Of a stretch of DNA of 8,150 bases, positions 6,339-8,150 are shown piece by piece. Position numbers and translations under genes: made by a program. Location of the stretch: contig CAZBWW010000035.1 of NCBI GenBank assembly GCA_964496005.1, positions 1-8,150 on the forward strand, in the 5' to 3' direction. The DNA is from CAZBWW01 sp964496005. Lineage in GTDB: Bacteria > Patescibacteriota > WWE3 > UBA101185 > UBA10185. Positions within the stretch are counted from its first letter, which is position 1. Every line of letters begins with the position of its first letter. Under the pieces are notes generated by a model. That model searched no databases. It was not told the origin of the DNA and worked only from the letters and a program-made list of their open reading frames with translations.

Positions 6339-6920
6339 ATGAAAAAGGTGTTATCAAGGAAACCATCAGAATATCTAAAGCAAGGAATAGGTCATTGCGG
6401 GTGTTATTGCGTCAAGGCCATTCTTCAAGCGTATGACATGGACGTGTCATGCAAACCTGAGGAACTACACCTAAATCTTCTAGGAAGAATTACGGGAAGT
6501 ACGATTGGTAAAAACTACTTCACAAAAATGTTAAAAAAATATGGAATTGCTTCCCAAACAAAAAGTGTAGAAAATATGTCCGATACACAAAACCTTGAAA
6601 CTCTCAAACGTATACTTAATGACAATAAGCCAGTTATGCTAAGAGTCGGTAATGGCTACATACAATCTAACAAATATAATATCCTCATGGCAAAGTGCGT
6701 GATGCATTGGCTAACATTGTGGGGGTTTGATGATGAAAACAGGCTATTTTACGTATATGACCCTGCATTACCTAAAAAATATTGGGATACTAGCCTCCCG
6801 GTTGGGAATACAACAAGAACTTACAATGATATGTTGCGAGACTGGAAAATAAAAACAATCAATCCACTATATTTCCCATTTATGGGGAGAGCAAACTCTG
6901 TTTTTATAGAAATCAAATAG
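6339..6920 (+). CDS. C39-like papain-fold cysteine protease, probably cytoplasmic
   Basis: The 193-residue product has the layout of the peptidase C39-like group. QGIGHCGCYCV supplies an oxyanion glutamine (Q15) and a catalytic cysteine (C20). MHWLTLWGFD supplies the histidine (H123), and YDPA supplies the aspartate (D141), with the usual hydrophobic strands around them. No signal peptide, membrane helix or ABC-transporter domain is present, so it is not a bacteriocin exporter. It should act in the cytoplasm on an unknown substrate, or it may be a transferase of the same fold. The cluster C20, C22, C24 is unusual. ATG at 6339 is chosen because it closely follows a TATAAT box and begins MKK; a TTG at 6279 would lie upstream of that box. 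It is divergent from mraZ with no partner gene. Superfamily call good; function unknown. Confidence 0.7.
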   Translation: MKKVLSRKPSEYLKQGIGHCGCYCVKAILQAYDMDVSCKPEELHLNLLGRITGSTIGKNYFTKMLKKYGIASQTKSVENMSDTQNLETLKRILNDNKPVMLRVGNGYIQSNKYNILMAKCVMHWLTLWGFDDENRLFYVYDPALPKKYWDTSLPVGNTTRTYNDMLRDWKIKTINPLYFPFMGRANSVFIEIK

Positions 6921-6922
6921 TA

Positions 6923-6954
6923 GTAAGTAATTATAAACTGGGAAATACCCTTAC
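6923..6954. terminator. Weak candidate bidirectional terminator between convergent genes
   Basis: Between the C39-like and Nudix stops, GTAAG (6923-6927) can pair with CTTAC (6950-6954), and GGG (6940-6942) can pair with CCC (6948-6950). The two pairings compete at one base and leave an asymmetric internal loop. No long T-run follows. It is the only pairing potential in this 42-base gap. Confidence 0.2.
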
Positions 6955-6962
6955 ATATTATT

Positions 6963-7400
6963 TTACTTTTTCGGCAAATGTAAGTGTATAAGATCCGCGA
7001 GCCATGCGGCTGTCCATGGCGTAAGTTTAAGCGTTCGTAGCTCTTCAGGACTTACCCAATGCATATCATTCATTTCAGTCGGCTGAAAGTCCCCTGATAT
7101 TTTTGCGTTGTAGCACAAACCCAAACTAGGTATGGTATTCGTACATTCAGGATCATCCCCAAAATTATGATACACACCTATTAACTTTAGTTCTTGTATG
7201 TCAAAGCCTGTTTCTTCTTTAATCTCCCGTTTAAGAGCTTCTTCGGGAGTCTCGTTATTATTCACTTTTCCACCGGGCATATCCCACCGCAACGGATATG
7301 GCATACGTTGTAAATCCGGGTGTTGGCCCATAAGAATAGCACCATCCTCGTTTTCGATACGGGCTACGACAAAAGGCAAAACCATGTGAAAATTTGGCAT
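6963..7400 (-). CDS. Nudix family hydrolase
   Basis: The 145-residue product has a perfect Nudix box (G-x5-E-x7-R-E-U-x-E-E-x-G-U) at residues 44-66, with G44, E50, R58, E59, E62, E63 and G65. E59, E62 and E63 bind the metal. The family hydrolyses a nucleoside diphosphate linked to another group. The length and the early PFVVARIEN strand suit a small house-cleaning enzyme of the MutT or ADP-ribose type, but the substrate cannot be read from the sequence. The ATG at 7400 has GAAGG at 7411-7407, six bases upstream, one of the better ribosome sites here. It is convergent with the C39-like gene and divergent from the HD gene, with which it shares a 177-base control region. Confidence 0.93.
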   Translation of the reverse strand: MPNFHMVLPFVVARIENEDGAILMGQHPDLQRMPYPLRWDMPGGKVNNNETPEEALKREIKEETGFDIQELKLIGVYHNFGDDPECTNTIPSLGLCYNAKISGDFQPTEMNDMHWVSPEELRTLKLTPWTAAWLADLIHLHLPKK

Positions 7401-7406
7401 TTATAA

Positions 7407-7440
7407 CCTTCGGCAGTAAATATGTACTGAAACAATTATA
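7407..7440 (-). promoter_or_regulatory. Nudix gene -10 box and ribosome binding site
   Basis: TATAAT (7440-7435) on the minus strand is a perfect -10 box giving a leader of about 28 bases. GAAGG (7411-7407) is a Shine-Dalgarno site 6 bases before the ATG. No good -35 box is present; that position (about 7463-7458) falls in the middle of an inverted repeat. Confidence 0.5.
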
Positions 7441-7451
7441 CATAACAGTTA

Positions 7452-7470
7452 ATTGCAGCGAGAATGCAAT
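7452..7470. promoter_or_regulatory. Inverted repeat ATTGCA-N7-TGCAAT, candidate operator
   Basis: Perfect 6-bp arms (7452-7457 and 7465-7470) flank a 7-base spacer, giving a 19-bp dyad. It covers the expected -35 region of the Nudix promoter, a usual place for a repressor or activator site. No cognate regulator is identified here. Confidence 0.35.
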
Positions 7471-7528
7471 AAGAGTTATTTCGGAGTTCCCAATTAAGCC
7501 TTTGGCAACATATTTTGCTTTTTACAGA

Positions 7529-7543
7529 TCAGCACTAAGCTGA
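7529..7543. promoter_or_regulatory. Inverted repeat TCAGC-N5-GCTGA near the HD gene promoter
   Basis: Perfect 5-bp arms (7529-7533 and 7539-7543) flank a 5-base spacer and abut the -35 region of the HD gene promoter. It is short enough to arise by chance. The rest of 7401-7577 shows nothing beyond the two promoters and the other dyad. Confidence 0.25.
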
Positions 7544-7562
7544 ACAACTTCCCGATACGAAC

Positions 7563-7571
7563 TGATATAAT
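7563..7571 (+). promoter_or_regulatory. Extended -10 promoter of the HD gene (leaderless)
   Basis: TGATATAAT (7563-7571) is a perfect extended -10 element. It ends 6 bases before the ATG at 7578, so transcription should start at or within a base of the start codon. No Shine-Dalgarno site exists. The extended -10 would make up for the weak -35 region. Confidence 0.6.
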
Positions 7572-7577
7572 CCGGAT

Positions 7578-8126
7578 ATGGACATGGATACATACTTAAA
7601 ATTCCGTTCAGCTGCTTATGCCTTTATAAAACAGCTCTCTGGAGACGAGATGCGTTATGTATCACCAATTGAAAACCAACCTTATTGGACTCACTTAATG
7701 AATGTTCATAACTTCCTTATAATAAAAGGTGAAGATGATTATGAAGTTTTACTTGCGGCATTACTTCATGACACATTGGAAGATTATAATGTTAAGTACT
7801 CAGATTTAAAAAAACAGTTTACCAAAAGAGTTGCAGACATAGTATTGTTAATTACAAAAACAAGAGATTGGAACGCTAAAACTTTTTACAAAAAGATTAT
7901 GGAAAATAAAGATCCTGCCGGGTGCAAAATTAAGATCGCCGACCGTATTGATAACGTGCTCACAAATAACTGTTATTCTGCTGACATAGAAAAGAACAAA
8001 AAATATTATGCAGAAACTGTTAAATATTTCGTGCCAATGGCCAAACGAGTGGGTTATGAATCTGATTTAAATAATATGCTATCCTATTTCAAGTCTAACG
8101 AAACAAGATATTTCAATTCAAAATGA
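7578..8126 (+). CDS. Standalone SpoT/Mesh1-type HD hydrolase (putative small alarmone hydrolase)
   Basis: The 182-residue product is an HD-domain phosphohydrolase resembling the hydrolase half of RelA/SpoT. The metal ligands appear as H39 (in HLMNVH), H64-D65 with E68-D69 (HDTLED), and D122 in the ADRIDN motif, matching the ligand order of Mesh1. By family knowledge such enzymes remove the 3'-pyrophosphate of (p)ppGpp; some relatives act on other nucleotides. No synthetase, TGS or ACT domain follows, and the protein ends with a short helical region. It sits alone, divergent from a Nudix hydrolase. The ATG at 7578 is preceded by a perfect extended -10 and no ribosome site. It is the only complete gene here ending in TGA, with a second in-frame stop (TAA) 5 codons later. 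The fold is sure; the substrate is inferred. Confidence 0.85.
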   Translation: MDMDTYLKFRSAAYAFIKQLSGDEMRYVSPIENQPYWTHLMNVHNFLIIKGEDDYEVLLAALLHDTLEDYNVKYSDLKKQFTKRVADIVLLITKTRDWNAKTFYKKIMENKDPAGCKIKIADRIDNVLTNNCYSADIEKNKKYYAETVKYFVPMAKRVGYESDLNNMLSYFKSNETRYFNSK

Positions 8127-8150
8127 AACACAAACATCGAATAAATCACT

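Noticed and set aside
8123..8150. Possible next gene overlapping the HD gene stop (ATGA at 8123-8126)
   Set aside because: Only nine codons are visible before the window ends. An ATGA overlap is typical of operons, but nothing supports a product.
1..8150. Alternative genetic code (TGA read as glycine, as in Gracilibacteria)
   Set aside because: No gene contains an in-frame TGA, all domains are complete under the standard code, and TGA ends the HD gene.

Overview
The window is a moderately AT-rich bacterial chromosome segment. It carries the start of a division and cell-wall (dcw) cluster on the minus strand, flanked by small regulatory and stress genes. Small compact proteins, a shortened dcw cluster, single-domain signalling proteins, low-complexity acidic tails and scarce Shine-Dalgarno sites fit a streamlined lineage such as Patescibacteria (Candidate Phyla Radiation). 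That placement is inferred from gene content and style, not from a marker gene. The genetic code looks standard: no in-frame TGA interrupts any gene, and TGA closes the last one. TAG is the commonest stop here (5 of 10 complete genes).

Layout. 1-537 (minus): a two-component pair, a single-domain response regulator followed by a probable histidine kinase cut by the window edge. 594-1709 (plus): a LytR-CpsA-Psr (LCP) cell-wall ligase, divergent from the regulator and convergent with yraN. 1713-6052 (minus): mraZ, rsmH, an FtsL-like gene, ftsI and then a yraN-family nuclease-like gene. mraZ-rsmH and ftsL-ftsI are tightly coupled. 6339-6920 (plus): a C39-like papain-fold cysteine protease, divergent from mraZ. 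6963-7400 (minus): a Nudix hydrolase. 7578-8126 (plus): a standalone SpoT/Mesh1-type HD hydrolase, divergent from the Nudix gene.

How they work together. MraZ probably controls its own operon through repeats just downstream of its promoter. RsmH modifies 16S rRNA. FtsL and FtsI form the core of the septal peptidoglycan machine. The LCP protein attaches polymers to the wall. The Nudix and HD proteins plausibly clean up nucleotides or alarmones, and they share an intergenic region with two inverted repeats.

The clearest non-coding pattern is promoters so close to the start codon that the mRNA would be leaderless or nearly so: the response regulator, C39-like and HD genes, and perhaps yraN. By contrast mraZ, rsmH and the Nudix gene have Shine-Dalgarno-like sites. 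I see no RNA gene, CRISPR array, insertion sequence or phage gene. Most of the window is ordinary housekeeping DNA, and I do not see a clearly new multi-gene system.
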